From: Aestuariirhabdus haliotis
Lineage (GTDB): Bacteria; Pseudomonadota; Gammaproteobacteria; Pseudomonadales; Aestuariirhabdaceae
NCBI RefSeq assembly: GCF_023509475.1
Contig: NZ_JAKSDZ010000026.1
Location: 1-49,988 of the forward strand
Reading direction: 5' to 3'
Length of the DNA stretch: 49,988 nucleotides
A model generated the notes under the pieces. The model made no database searches, had not been told where the DNA came from, and saw only the letters and a list, made by a program, of their open reading frames with translations. Of the stretch, positions 8,503 to 16,009 are shown piece by piece; position 1 is the first letter of the stretch, and the number at the start of each line of letters is the position of its first letter. Both the position numbers and the translations under genes were made by a program.

Positions 8503-9425
8503 TCGACAGCTCCTGTATGGGTGGTGTTATGGATAAAGGTAACCACTACCTCGGCCAGGGTTTCGCCCTGATCTTCCTGCAGGAAATGACCGCCGTTGGC
8601 GATGGTGGTGTGGTCTTGCCCGGCGCAGCCAGGAATCAGTTTCTGCATCAGCTTGTCACCCCCGGCGGTAATCGGGTCGGAGTCGCTGAACGCGGTCAAA
8701 AAGGGTTTATGCCATTGACTTAATACTTTCCAGGCCGCCCGGTTTTTCTCCGAGGCCGGGTTATCGGGAGTAATAGGCACCAGCAGGGGAAATTGCCGCG
8801 CGCCCTCTTTGTAACGCTCATCGGGATAGGGAGCGTCATAGGCATCGACCACCGCCTGAGGCAATGTCGTTGTGGTCGCCTTATCGATGATACTGCCGGT
8901 GGGAAATTCAGGCACCTGCTGGGAGAAGGCCTGCCACTGTTTAAAGGCATCGCCGGGATCATGGTCGCCGGTCGGCAGCATGGTATTGGCGGCCACGACG
9001 CGGGCGAAACGCTGGGGGTTTTCCGCCACCAGGCGCAAACCGATCAAGCCACCCCAGTCCTGGCACACCAGGGTAATTTGCTCCAGCTCAAGCTGATCCA
9101 GCACGGCCTGCATCCAGTCGACATGACGCTGATAGGTGTAATCGCTGCGTTGGCTGGGTTTGTCGGTACGACCAAAACCCACCAGATCCGGGGCGATCAC
9201 CCTGTGCCCGGCAGCGACCAGTACGGGAATCATTTTACGATACAGATAACTCCAGGAGGGCTCACCGTGCAGCAGCAAAACCGGCGCCGCCTGCGCCGGC
9301 CCCTCATCCAGATAGTGCACCCGCAAACTGCCGCCCTCGGTATCATCGACGGTCAGGTAGTTGGGTGAAAAGTCATAGCCGGGCAGGTTATCAAAGCGGC
9401 TATCGTCGGTTCTCAAGCATTCCAT
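8499..9425 (-). CDS. Haloalkane dehalogenase (HLD-I type alpha/beta hydrolase)
   Basis: A 308-residue alpha/beta hydrolase with every residue class expected of DhlA/DhmA-type haloalkane dehalogenases. It has the oxyanion motif HGEPSWSYLYRK (His53, Glu55), nucleophile Asp123 followed by Trp124 in CQDWGG, a cap-domain Trp164 that could be the second halide-binding Trp, acid Asp250 in SDSDP, and base His280 in NGGHFLQED. These enzymes replace a halogen on an alkyl chain with hydroxyl using water. Start ATG 9425 has GGAGAG upstream. The gene overlaps the DUF2855 gene, and a TetR gene with a matching operator lies just upstream. The natural substrate cannot be read from the sequence. Confidence 0.9.
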   Translation of the reverse strand: MECLRTDDSRFDNLPGYDFSPNYLTVDDTEGGSLRVHYLDEGPAQAAPVLLLHGEPSWSYLYRKMIPVLVAAGHRVIAPDLVGFGRTDKPSQRSDYTYQRHVDWMQAVLDQLELEQITLVCQDWGGLIGLRLVAENPQRFARVVAANTMLPTGDHDPGDAFKQWQAFSQQVPEFPTGSIIDKATTTTLPQAVVDAYDAPYPDERYKEGARQFPLLVPITPDNPASEKNRAAWKVLSQWHKPFLTAFSDSDPITAGGDKLMQKLIPGCAGQDHTTIANGGHFLQEDQGETLAEVVVTFIHNTTHTGAVE

Positions 9426-9440
9426 GGATCGCTCTCCTGT

Positions 9441-9461
9441 TATTTTAAAATGATCGCTCTA
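9441..9461 (-). promoter_or_regulatory. Operator-like site upstream of the dehalogenase gene
   Basis: Read on the minus strand this 21-bp site begins TAGAGCGATCA and ends TTTTAAAATA. It matches the site upstream of the TetR gene (10141-10161) at 17 of 21 positions, and it lies 16 bp before the dehalogenase ATG, where a bound repressor would block expression. Confidence 0.6.
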
Positions 9462-9540
9462 ATATTGGGCACATCTTTTTCCATTGTGATTACTGCGCTA
9501 TTTCATTCTTAGTCCTTCGCCAGGATTTGTCCGAGGGAGG

Positions 9541-10119
9541 CTAGTGCAAAAGCGCCCTGACCGAGGCCATGGCCGGAGTCAACCAGCGGCGATTGGTCGC
9601 CACCTGAGAACTCACCAGCATGCCATTCATCAGCAGGCCGAGGTGCGCGGCCCGGGCCTGGGCATCGATGGTTGCCGGTAGTGCGCCCACCTGCTGCGCA
9701 CGCTGCAACGCACTAATAAGCCCCTTTTCGGCCTGCTTCATACCCATGGCTACTTTTTGACGTACCGCTTCATCGTGGGGGCCGAGTTCGGTGGAGGTAT
9801 TGATCAGCAGGCATCCCAGTCCGTCGTAAGCCGCTCGGGGTTTGAAGCAGTCGAGAAAGAACTGCTCAATACCCTTGACGGGATCTCCCTGCAACAAGAA
9901 GCGCTCGACTCGATGACGAACAACGCAGTCGATGTAATGATCCAACACCTTCAGAAACAAGCCATCCTTGGAACCAAAACTGTTGTAGAGGCTGCCGGGG
10001 GTCAGCCGAGTCGCAGCCTCCAGATCCTTCATACTGGTGGCCGCATGCCCCTTGCGCCAAAAGCACAGCATGGCACTGGTCAAAACGGCTTCTTCGTTAT
10101 AGGTCTTGGGACGCGGCAT
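9541..10119 (-). CDS. TetR/AcrR-family regulator
   Basis: A 192-residue TetR-family protein. The N-terminal helix-turn-helix spans about residues 8-55 (TSMKDLEAATRLTPGSLYNSF is the recognition region, close to the AcuR/NemR-type subgroup). A ligand-binding helical domain follows, with a CLLINTSTELGPHD segment. It is transcribed toward the dehalogenase-DUF2855 pair (115 bp gap). Near-identical operator-like sites precede both its own start and the dehalogenase, so it most likely represses itself and the pair until a substrate-like ligand binds. Confidence 0.88.
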   Translation of the reverse strand: MPRPKTYNEEAVLTSAMLCFWRKGHAATSMKDLEAATRLTPGSLYNSFGSKDGLFLKVLDHYIDCVVRHRVERFLLQGDPVKGIEQFFLDCFKPRAAYDGLGCLLINTSTELGPHDEAVRQKVAMGMKQAEKGLISALQRAQQVGALPATIDAQARAAHLGLLMNGMLVSSQVATNRRWLTPAMASVRALLH

Positions 10120-10140
10120 CGAATGAACTGGCTCCTATAC

Positions 10141-10161
10141 TAGAGTGGTCACTCTAAAATA
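10141..10161 (+). promoter_or_regulatory. Operator-like site upstream of the TetR gene
   Basis: TAGAGTGGTCACTCTAAAAT starts at 10141. AGAGTG and CACTCT form an inverted repeat with a 2-bp spacer. It lies 22 bp upstream of the TetR ATG and matches the site at 9441-9461. Expected for an autoregulated TetR-type repressor. Confidence 0.65.
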
Positions 10162-10400
10162 GACATCTGCTCTGCGCAAGCAGCACCGACAAGCATGGCC
10201 TACTGAAATAGGCGACTATCGCTTTTATGAATAATACGGTGATGGATGGTATGCGATGGATAACACTACGATGACTAGTCGCGATATACGAACGCTCGAG
10301 AACTGCTCGCTCGACACCAAATGGCGCGATACCAGACCCACGCATTGAATAGAAAAAGAGGCTATCTTGAAATGTCCCGGCAAGCAGGGGCCAGGATTTT

Positions 10401-10424
10401 CCCGCGTGGAAATTCACACGCGGG
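10401..10424. terminator. Stem-loop downstream of the 10452 gene
   Basis: A perfect 8-bp G+C-rich inverted repeat, CCCGCGTG and CACGCGGG, with an 8-nt loop, 27 bp past the stop of the minus-strand gene at 10452. There is no T run after it, so termination is possible but not assured. I see no other feature in the gap 10162-10451. Confidence 0.4.
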
Positions 10425-10451
10425 ATAAATGAAAAGAGGTCAGTGCAACCT

Positions 10452-10793
10452 TTACTGGCAGCGCGCTATATCAGTTTCATCAATCTCAAGGTTTTCAAAG
10501 GCTTCCTTGGCCTTGGGACCGAAACACTCAAGAAACGCCTGACCACCATCGACACTCTGGGGATAGCTGTTCAGACAATAACGATAACCTTCCTCGAACT
10601 CTTGCAAATAGCTGTTCTTTTGCTCTTCTGTGACCCCTAAACAGGCCATCCGCTGACTGAGTTCCGGCGAGTTACGCATCTCACTCATCACCGTCTCGAT
10701 GATGCGGTTGGTATTGGCGTCGGCCATTGCATGGGGAGCCAACAAGGCCCAAAACAGGGTTATGGATAGCAGCACCCGTTGTTTTACTTTCAT
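10452..10793 (-). CDS. Small secreted protein, unknown function
   Basis: About 113 residues from ATG 10793, chosen because AAAGGAA lies 7 bp upstream; a longer frame to 10835 only adds a basic stretch. A Sec signal peptide (MKVKQRVLLSITLFWALLAP, cleavage after AMA) precedes an acidic helical mature part with four cysteines, three of them in MACLGV, YRYCLNSYP and FLECFGPKAK and one near the C-terminus (IARCQ). A periplasmic, disulfide-bonded helical protein is likely. I do not recognise the family. Confidence 0.65.
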   Translation of the reverse strand: MKVKQRVLLSITLFWALLAPHAMADANTNRIIETVMSEMRNSPELSQRMACLGVTEEQKNSYLQEFEEGYRYCLNSYPQSVDGGQAFLECFGPKAKEAFENLEIDETDIARCQ

Positions 10794-10983
10794 CAATAAA
10801 TTCCTTTTACTCTTTCCTTGTATGCCCATGACCAAACATCACGGGACGATATTCAACACCATGGGACCAGGTGCAACACAGTTGTAAACAAAGTCACCAG
10901 AGAAGTCACCCTGTTTTTTTATCCGTCATAGCACAATATGCTTAAACCCTCAGCCCATCTGGGTTTGCGCCCCAGAATGAGTT

Positions 10984-11469
10984 TCAGTAGGACCAGAGTA
11001 ACAACAGCATTAGCAGCCCGAGAATCGCCGTGATCGGCACGAAATTCTTACCCAGTAATCGACTCAGCCTTGGACTTTCTTCTTCCTCCCAACGCTGCCA
11101 GGACTCAGGCAGCAACGAGCCTTCTTGTGGAAAATTGAAAAAATTCTTGTCGTAACAATGCAAATTCTTGCTGATGCGAACCAGCACACCGGAGTATCGG
11201 TCGCCGTGCATACGCTCCCTGAGCTGCATCGCAATGGACACTCCAATCCAGATGATGATCGCGCCACTCAGATACACTTTTGCCGGAAAGCCTGGTCGGC
11301 TCAACAAAGCACCATTATCTGCCCCGGTAATCAGCCCTGCCATACCGGCCAATAGAATCGCACTGGACCAGATGAATATCTTGTATTCCTTTTCCCGGTG
11401 ATAACCAAACTGGTGCCAATAGATCTGATTAAGATGTTCGAGTAATTGCTGTTTATTTACGTCTTCCAT
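10984..11469 (-). CDS. Membrane protein, unknown function
   Basis: A 161-residue protein with a soluble N-terminal segment (about 1-28, with EHLNQIYWHQFGYHREKEYK), two central membrane helices (about 29-47 and 64-83), a cytoplasmic stretch rich in charged residues, and a C-terminal membrane helix (about 140-160). The pattern resembles small 'RipA-like/DUF' membrane proteins, but I cannot name a family. It is followed after about 70 bp by the next minus-strand gene's upstream partner at 11536, which faces the same way, so co-transcription is possible. Confidence 0.6.
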   Translation of the reverse strand: MEDVNKQQLLEHLNQIYWHQFGYHREKEYKIFIWSSAILLAGMAGLITGADNGALLSRPGFPAKVYLSGAIIIWIGVSIAMQLRERMHGDRYSGVLVRISKNLHCYDKNFFNFPQEGSLLPESWQRWEEEESPRLSRLLGKNFVPITAILGLLMLLLLWSY

Positions 11470-11535
11470 AACAAGTCCAGCCTTGCCCAGAGGAGATGCT
11501 TTCTACCAGCACGCTGGTGAAGTTGGTTTTGATAA

Positions 11536-11928
11536 CTACCAAATACCCATGTGCTGGCCTGCCAGATACCCCAGACAGGTCAGCAGGAGTATTCGGATCG
11601 AGATACTGTACGGCGAATGGCCGAGGGCAATTTGCGTTTCACTGTATTCTACACCCAGGTGCCGAAATGGGTTGGCCCAGGGGTTGAAACCGAATTGAAA
11701 GCTGCCACTACCCGTCACCAGCTGTAGTACATTCACCGGAATAAATAGCTGTTTGGCTCTGTATAGGTGGGCCGCTTGAATCTCCGAATAGGCAATCGTC
11801 CAGTTCCCGCATTCGATTCTGTCGTCGAACACCTTGAACCGGGCCCGCTTTGCCGACACCCAGTTATGGGAATAGCGAGGCTCTTTGCTCTCTCGATTGG
11901 TAGCCTTGCAATAACACTGGTATCTCAT
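11536..11928 (-). CDS. Hypothetical protein with PH-like beta strands and a C-terminal membrane helix
   Basis: About 130 residues from ATG 11928; GAGGGA lies just upstream, which favours this start over 11955. The N-terminal part (RYQCYCKATNRESKEPRY) is basic and cysteine-containing. The centre is a series of strands (ARFKVFDDRIECGNWTIAYS, then AAHLYR) reminiscent of a bacterial PH-like domain. A hydrophobic helix (IRILLLTCLGYLAGQHMG) closes the protein. The function is unknown. Confidence 0.6.
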   Translation of the reverse strand: MRYQCYCKATNRESKEPRYSHNWVSAKRARFKVFDDRIECGNWTIAYSEIQAAHLYRAKQLFIPVNVLQLVTGSGSFQFGFNPWANPFRHLGVEYSETQIALGHSPYSISIRILLLTCLGYLAGQHMGIW

Positions 11929-12055
11929 TCGATCCCTCATACCGCGGCGGCACATCCTGTGCGCATAGCATTAATACTCATCATTTTGACTTTGCAATAT
12001 TTCAATCAAGACCAACAACATGACCGCACTAATGATTGGGTATCATATACCCTCG

Positions 12056-12274
12056 TCAGTTATCACTCTCATCGCCATTGGCGGTAAAGAAATAGCCGAT
12101 CCAGCCAGGTAAAAATTCCCGACCATAGTACATAAACCCGACACCAACGCCGATTAACAGGAAGGCGTCAGACTGACTGATTCTATTATCCTTCGGCAAT
12201 TCAGCGTAGAAAACCAGGCATATGATGCCGATGACCGTACAGGCAATACCGATCCATCCAGAAAAGAACCTCAT
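12056..12274 (-). CDS. Small two-helix membrane protein
   Basis: A 72-residue protein with two predicted membrane helices (about residues 5-24 and 38-56) joined by a short polar loop (ELPKDNRISQSD) and an acidic tail. It is too short for family assignment. It sits between two other small minus-strand genes of unknown function. Confidence 0.5.
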   Translation of the reverse strand: MRFFSGWIGIACTVIGIICLVFYAELPKDNRISQSDAFLLIGVGVGFMYYGREFLPGWIGYFFTANGDESDN

Positions 12275-12319
12275 TGCTCTTCCTTATCGACTATAGGGTT
12301 ATCGTTCTTTAATCCTGAG

Positions 12320-12769
12320 CTAACGCACCACACCTCGCTCAATCAGGATAGCTCGCAGGTTTTCCACGCGTTCCCGATTAACACCAAAATCGGAATAGCC
12401 CGTTCGTGACGCCGAATAGACCGCAATGATTCCGTCTTCCGGGCGCAGATGCAGCTGTAGATCATCGATAAAACCCAGCAACGAACTTTCGCTCTCGGCG
12501 TGCAAGTAATGTTCGTTGAGTTCAATTAGTTTGGTTCGAGGCAGAATCGACACCGCCTCTTTGGTGGCAATCCAGGCGGTTGCAGGATCGACCGCCAAGG
12601 TGAAAGCAGCCACTTGCTGCTCTTCATTCTGGGCATCGCTGGAGACACAGTTGGGGGACTCCGGACAAGGTAAAAAACGGTTTTCCTCGACACCCAGTTT
12701 TATGGCTTGTGTACCGCCGCAAGCGGCAAGTAACAAGGTGACGGTTATTACTGCAGAGGTTCGTAACAT
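12320..12769 (-). CDS. DUF1499 lipoprotein
   Basis: A 149-residue protein with a lipobox (LLLAAC, Cys17) followed by a DUF1499 domain: the PCPESPNCVSSDA motif near the start of the domain, then TKLIELNEHYLHAESES, and a C-terminal YSASRTGYSDFGVNRERVE. All are family hallmarks. Members are small periplasmic or membrane-anchored proteins with no known activity. Monocistronic. Confidence 0.9.
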   Translation of the reverse strand: MLRTSAVITVTLLLAACGGTQAIKLGVEENRFLPCPESPNCVSSDAQNEEQQVAAFTLAVDPATAWIATKEAVSILPRTKLIELNEHYLHAESESSLLGFIDDLQLHLRPEDGIIAVYSASRTGYSDFGVNRERVENLRAILIERGVVR

Positions 12770-12818
12770 GGGTAAATAATCCTCTCATAAGAGTTCCATT
12801 GATTTGCAATACCAAATA

Positions 12819-13709
12819 CTAGTCCCAATAGGGCTGAGCCCCAAAACGTTCGATAAAATATTCGATGAAGACTCTGACTTTTGGTGCCAGCAAACGCGAA
12901 CTGGGATAAATTGCCCACAAGGCGGTACCAGAGACCAGTGGATAGTCTGACAATATTTGCACCAGTTCGCCACGTTGCAGATGCTGATAAACGCACCATG
13001 TGGAACTGATCGCAACACCCAGGCCATTAACACAAGCGTCCCTGACTGCTTCGCCATTATCGGCTCGCAGATTCCCCTGGGGCTTTACGGTTAAAAGTCC
13101 CTTCGGGGTTTCAAATGACCAGTGCTCTAGCCCCATCAAATGTATGCATTCGTACTGGTCAAGCTCGTGAGGCGTATCAGGCTGACCGAAGCGGGCAATA
13201 TATTCGGGTGAGGCACAGACAATACGCTTATCGGGTGCCAGCTTACGCGCAATCAGAGTAGAGTCTTTCAGCTCGGCATTTCGGATGGCGACATCGAAGC
13301 CACCTTCTACAAGGTCCACAATATTATCGGAAAAGCGTAAATCCAGTTTAAGTGTCGGGTAACGCGCGAGAAACCCTCGTAGAGCCGGCATCACATGCAG
13401 GCGCCCAAACGAAGCCGGTGCCGTGATCCTCAGGGTACCACTGGGTAGCGCACTACCGGCACCGACTGCTGCGCGAGCTGCCTCAACACTGGATATCACT
13501 TCCTCAGCATGAGGCAGAAAGGCCATACCGTCTTCGGTTAATGACACCTTGCGCGTGGTGCGATGAACCAGGCGTACTCCCAACCCCTGCTCCAGCTTAT
13601 TGATATGAGCACTGGCCACTGCCGGGGAGAGATCCAATTCCTGCCCGGCCACACTGATGTTGTGAGTGATACTCAGGCGCACAAACAATCTGAGGTGCTC
13701 TATATTCAT
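12819..13709 (-). CDS. LysR-family transcriptional regulator
   Basis: A 296-residue LTTR with an N-terminal winged helix-turn-helix (residues 1-60, HNISVAGQELDLSPAVASAH then LEQGLGVRLVHRTTRKVSLT) and a periplasmic-binding-like effector domain (about 90-290). The effector domain matches the CrgA/DsdC-like group that often controls a neighbouring oxidoreductase. It is divergent from the MDR oxidoreductase at 13842, with a 132-bp A+T-rich shared promoter region. It most likely regulates that gene and itself. Confidence 0.92.
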   Translation of the reverse strand: MNIEHLRLFVRLSITHNISVAGQELDLSPAVASAHINKLEQGLGVRLVHRTTRKVSLTEDGMAFLPHAEEVISSVEAARAAVGAGSALPSGTLRITAPASFGRLHVMPALRGFLARYPTLKLDLRFSDNIVDLVEGGFDVAIRNAELKDSTLIARKLAPDKRIVCASPEYIARFGQPDTPHELDQYECIHLMGLEHWSFETPKGLLTVKPQGNLRADNGEAVRDACVNGLGVAISSTWCVYQHLQRGELVQILSDYPLVSGTALWAIYPSSRLLAPKVRVFIEYFIERFGAQPYWD

Positions 13710-13841
13710 CTCAAATTATCAACAAAATCTATAAACTGATTAAACATAGTCGCTTATTATCATTATTAAAACCATAAACTAGAGTATTAACACGCCCTGC
13801 AGCAGAACGCTAACCACTGCAACTCACAGAAGGACCTGTAT

Positions 13842-14828
13842 ATGAAAGCCATGATCATTCGAGCCTACGGAGGCCCCGATGTCTTCGAACTCACCGACCT
13901 GCCCAAGCCTGAAGTCCAACCAGGTCATGTGCTGGTGCGACTCAACGCGACCAGCGTCAATACCGTCGACACCATGATTCGTCAAATGGGTAACGATCTA
14001 CCGCTCTCTCCCGAACTACCCGCTCTGTTGGGGATGGATTTTGCCGGCACCATCGACGCCGTTGGTGAAGGTATCAGCGACTTTAAGATCGGCGACGAAG
14101 TGTACGGATGCGCCGGAGGTTTAGCCGATCTGCCAGGTACCCTGGCCGAATATATGGTTGCGGATGTTCGCTTGATCGCCCATAAACCGGACAATTTATC
14201 GATGCGTGAAGCCGCTGCGTTACCCCTGGTAGGTATTACAGCTTATGAGGGCTTAACCCGGGCCGGCACCAGCGCAGGGCAAAAGGTATTGGTCCATGGC
14301 GGATCGGGTGGCGTCGGCCATATTGCTGTGCAACTGGCGCGTCATTTGGGCGCCGATGTTTTTGCCACCGGCGGGGGTGACAAACAACTGGCCCTGATCG
14401 AACGCCTGGGAGCAACCGGTATCGACTATAAAACCGAGTCAGTTGCCGACTATGTTACCCAGCATACCCAGGGAGCTGGCTTTGACGTTGTGCTCGACTC
14501 AGTGGGTGGCGCCAATATGGCCAACTCATTTGAAGCCGCCGCCTTGAATGGTCAGATAGCATCAACCGTTGCCATGGTTGAAATGGACCTTTCCGTTGCT
14601 CACTTCAAGGGGCTGTCGCTGCATGTAGTCTTTATGCTGATTCCAATGCTGCACAATGTTGGCCGGGAAAACCATGGTGACATTCTGAAAAAACTGGCCA
14701 GCATTGTCGAAGCCGGCGGCGTCAAACCTGTACTGGATGAACAGCGATTCTCTTTGACCGATATTGGCCAAGCTCACGCTCGCCTGAGCAGCGGAGAAGG
14801 TATGGGAAAAGTGGTTGTAGATATCTAG
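13842..14828 (+). CDS. Zinc-independent MDR oxidoreductase (quinone reductase-like)
   Basis: A 328-residue medium-chain dehydrogenase/reductase. The GroES-like N-terminal domain (AYGGPDVFELTDLPKPE start; GMDFAGTIDAVGEG) lacks the structural and catalytic zinc ligands. The NADPH-binding Rossmann domain carries HGGSGGVGHIAVQLARHLGA (about residues 150-169) and later FDVVLDSVGG. This fits the quinone oxidoreductase/zeta-crystallin group, which reduces quinones or enones. Start ATG has AGAAGGACC upstream. The divergent LysR gene is the likely regulator, and an inducing electrophile is plausible. Confidence 0.9.
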   Translation: MKAMIIRAYGGPDVFELTDLPKPEVQPGHVLVRLNATSVNTVDTMIRQMGNDLPLSPELPALLGMDFAGTIDAVGEGISDFKIGDEVYGCAGGLADLPGTLAEYMVADVRLIAHKPDNLSMREAAALPLVGITAYEGLTRAGTSAGQKVLVHGGSGGVGHIAVQLARHLGADVFATGGGDKQLALIERLGATGIDYKTESVADYVTQHTQGAGFDVVLDSVGGANMANSFEAAALNGQIASTVAMVEMDLSVAHFKGLSLHVVFMLIPMLHNVGRENHGDILKKLASIVEAGGVKPVLDEQRFSLTDIGQAHARLSSGEGMGKVVVDI

Positions 14829-14966
14829 GTCCGCCCTACGGGGCTTTCAGGCGAATCCAGACTCTTTGTTACACCTTTTTGAAAGGTCTAGACCTTACTG
14901 CAAACGCGCGCCGCGATTCTGAAGTCGCCTGGAAGCCGAAGCTCATCTGAATTAATCAGAGTTGCC

Positions 14967-15329
14967 TTAATAAATACTCACCTCTACCGTAACTTCTGCA
15001 CCAGAAAAAGAGTCATCATCAATGGGGTCAGAGAGAATTCGACCGCCAATAACGATCTCTTCTTTGCTCTTATTCTGACTAAACAGATTCGGTAACACAT
15101 TGCTTCGGGCGGAGGTATAGACCACCGACGAAGCGTTGTTGGCCTCAAGCGGAACGCTAAGGTCCAGGGGTTTTTTATTGATCTTCTTCTTTGGGGAATT
15201 ATCTTTTTTAACAACGGGTGCCACTTCTGTTTCTTTTATTATTTCTCCGTCAAAATCAACAAAAAAATAGACGGACAGAAGCCCGACCAACAAGACAATT
15301 GCAAATACAATCACGCTGCGTTTGAACAT
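14967..15329 (-). CDS. Single-pass membrane protein, unknown function
   Basis: About 120 residues from ATG 15329; the upstream extension to 15362 is possible but adds only a short stretch. An N-terminal membrane helix (about residues 4-24) is followed by a lysine/proline-rich linker (VVKKDNSPKKKINKKPLDLS) and a periplasmic acidic end with beta-strand character. The layout resembles type II secretion or pilus assembly accessory proteins, but I see no diagnostic motif. Confidence 0.5.
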   Translation of the reverse strand: MFKRSVIVFAIVLLVGLLSVYFFVDFDGEIIKETEVAPVVKKDNSPKKKINKKPLDLSVPLEANNASSVVYTSARSNVLPNLFSQNKSKEEIVIGGRILSDPIDDDSFSGAEVTVEVSIY

Positions 15330-15457
15330 ATAAACTCTAGCTATGAAACTGCGTATTAACAAAACGACAAGAAAGGGACCTAGCCACTTTCGACCGGGCT
15401 ATATCATGCCATAGCGCTGGCAATAGTAATGCAAACGGGCTCAAACTTTCACCCATG

Positions 15458-15466
15458 CCCCCCCCC
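15458..15466. repeat. Poly-C tract of 9 bases
   Basis: An uninterrupted run of nine C residues lies in the gap between the stop of the GNAT gene (15527) and the start of the membrane-protein gene (15329). Such tracts can vary in length between cells. Here it is 130 bp upstream of the latter gene and not in a coding frame. Confidence 0.6.
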
Positions 15467-15526
15467 AAGGCCCCTGATCCACATACCCGCCGCACAACCT
15501 AGCAACAGCAAAAGAAAGAAATATAG

Positions 15527-15985
15527 TTAGTACTTACTATCAGTCAAATTCAATATCATGGGTTGGTATTTAAGCCCCGCCGATTCCGCCACCCCTCCTG
15601 CACATTGAAAACCAAAACAGGCATAAGCCGACACCGAACTTAATGACGCACTCACCGTCAATTCTTGCGTTCTCGTCATTGGACGAATGGCTTCCATTAA
15701 TGCCCGACCAACCCCTTGCCTTTGCGCATCCGGCTTAACAAACAACATGGCAATATGACGCCCTTCTTTAAGCTCAATGACACCCTGGATAGTCTGACCC
15801 TGTTGAAAAATCAGTATTTCATTATCTTCGTTCATGCGTTTTTCGAAACTATCAATGGACGCAATGTCCCGAAAAGTATGAATACCCTCATCGGATACGG
15901 TGGTCGCCACCGACCCCATAAACGCATCGAGGCATAGCTCACTAACTTCTGGCAAATCTTCCAGGAAAATTTTCCTTATCAGCAT
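15527..15985 (-). CDS. GNAT family N-acetyltransferase
   Basis: A 152-residue GNAT-fold protein. The acetyl-CoA site is clear: strand 4 IAMLFVKPDAQRQGVGRALM with the R-Q-x-G-V/G motif (about residues 78-97). The C-terminal CFGFQCAGGVAESAGLKYQPM is typical of the yafP/ElaA-like subgroup. The acceptor substrate is unknown. It ends 24 bp... downstream of the antiporter gene's stop is not shared; both are minus strand, and the antiporter stop is at 16010. Confidence 0.85.
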   Translation of the reverse strand: MLIRKIFLEDLPEVSELCLDAFMGSVATTVSDEGIHTFRDIASIDSFEKRMNEDNEILIFQQGQTIQGVIELKEGRHIAMLFVKPDAQRQGVGRALMEAIRPMTRTQELTVSASLSSVSAYACFGFQCAGGVAESAGLKYQPMILNLTDSKY

Positions 15986-16009
15986 CCCTGCGCCCTCATA
16001 ATGCTTACT

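Noticed and set aside
10154..10417. An 87-codon minus-strand frame in the gap before the TetR gene
   Set aside because: It has no Shine-Dalgarno, no recognisable domain and an erratic composition, and part of it would overlap the TetR operator.
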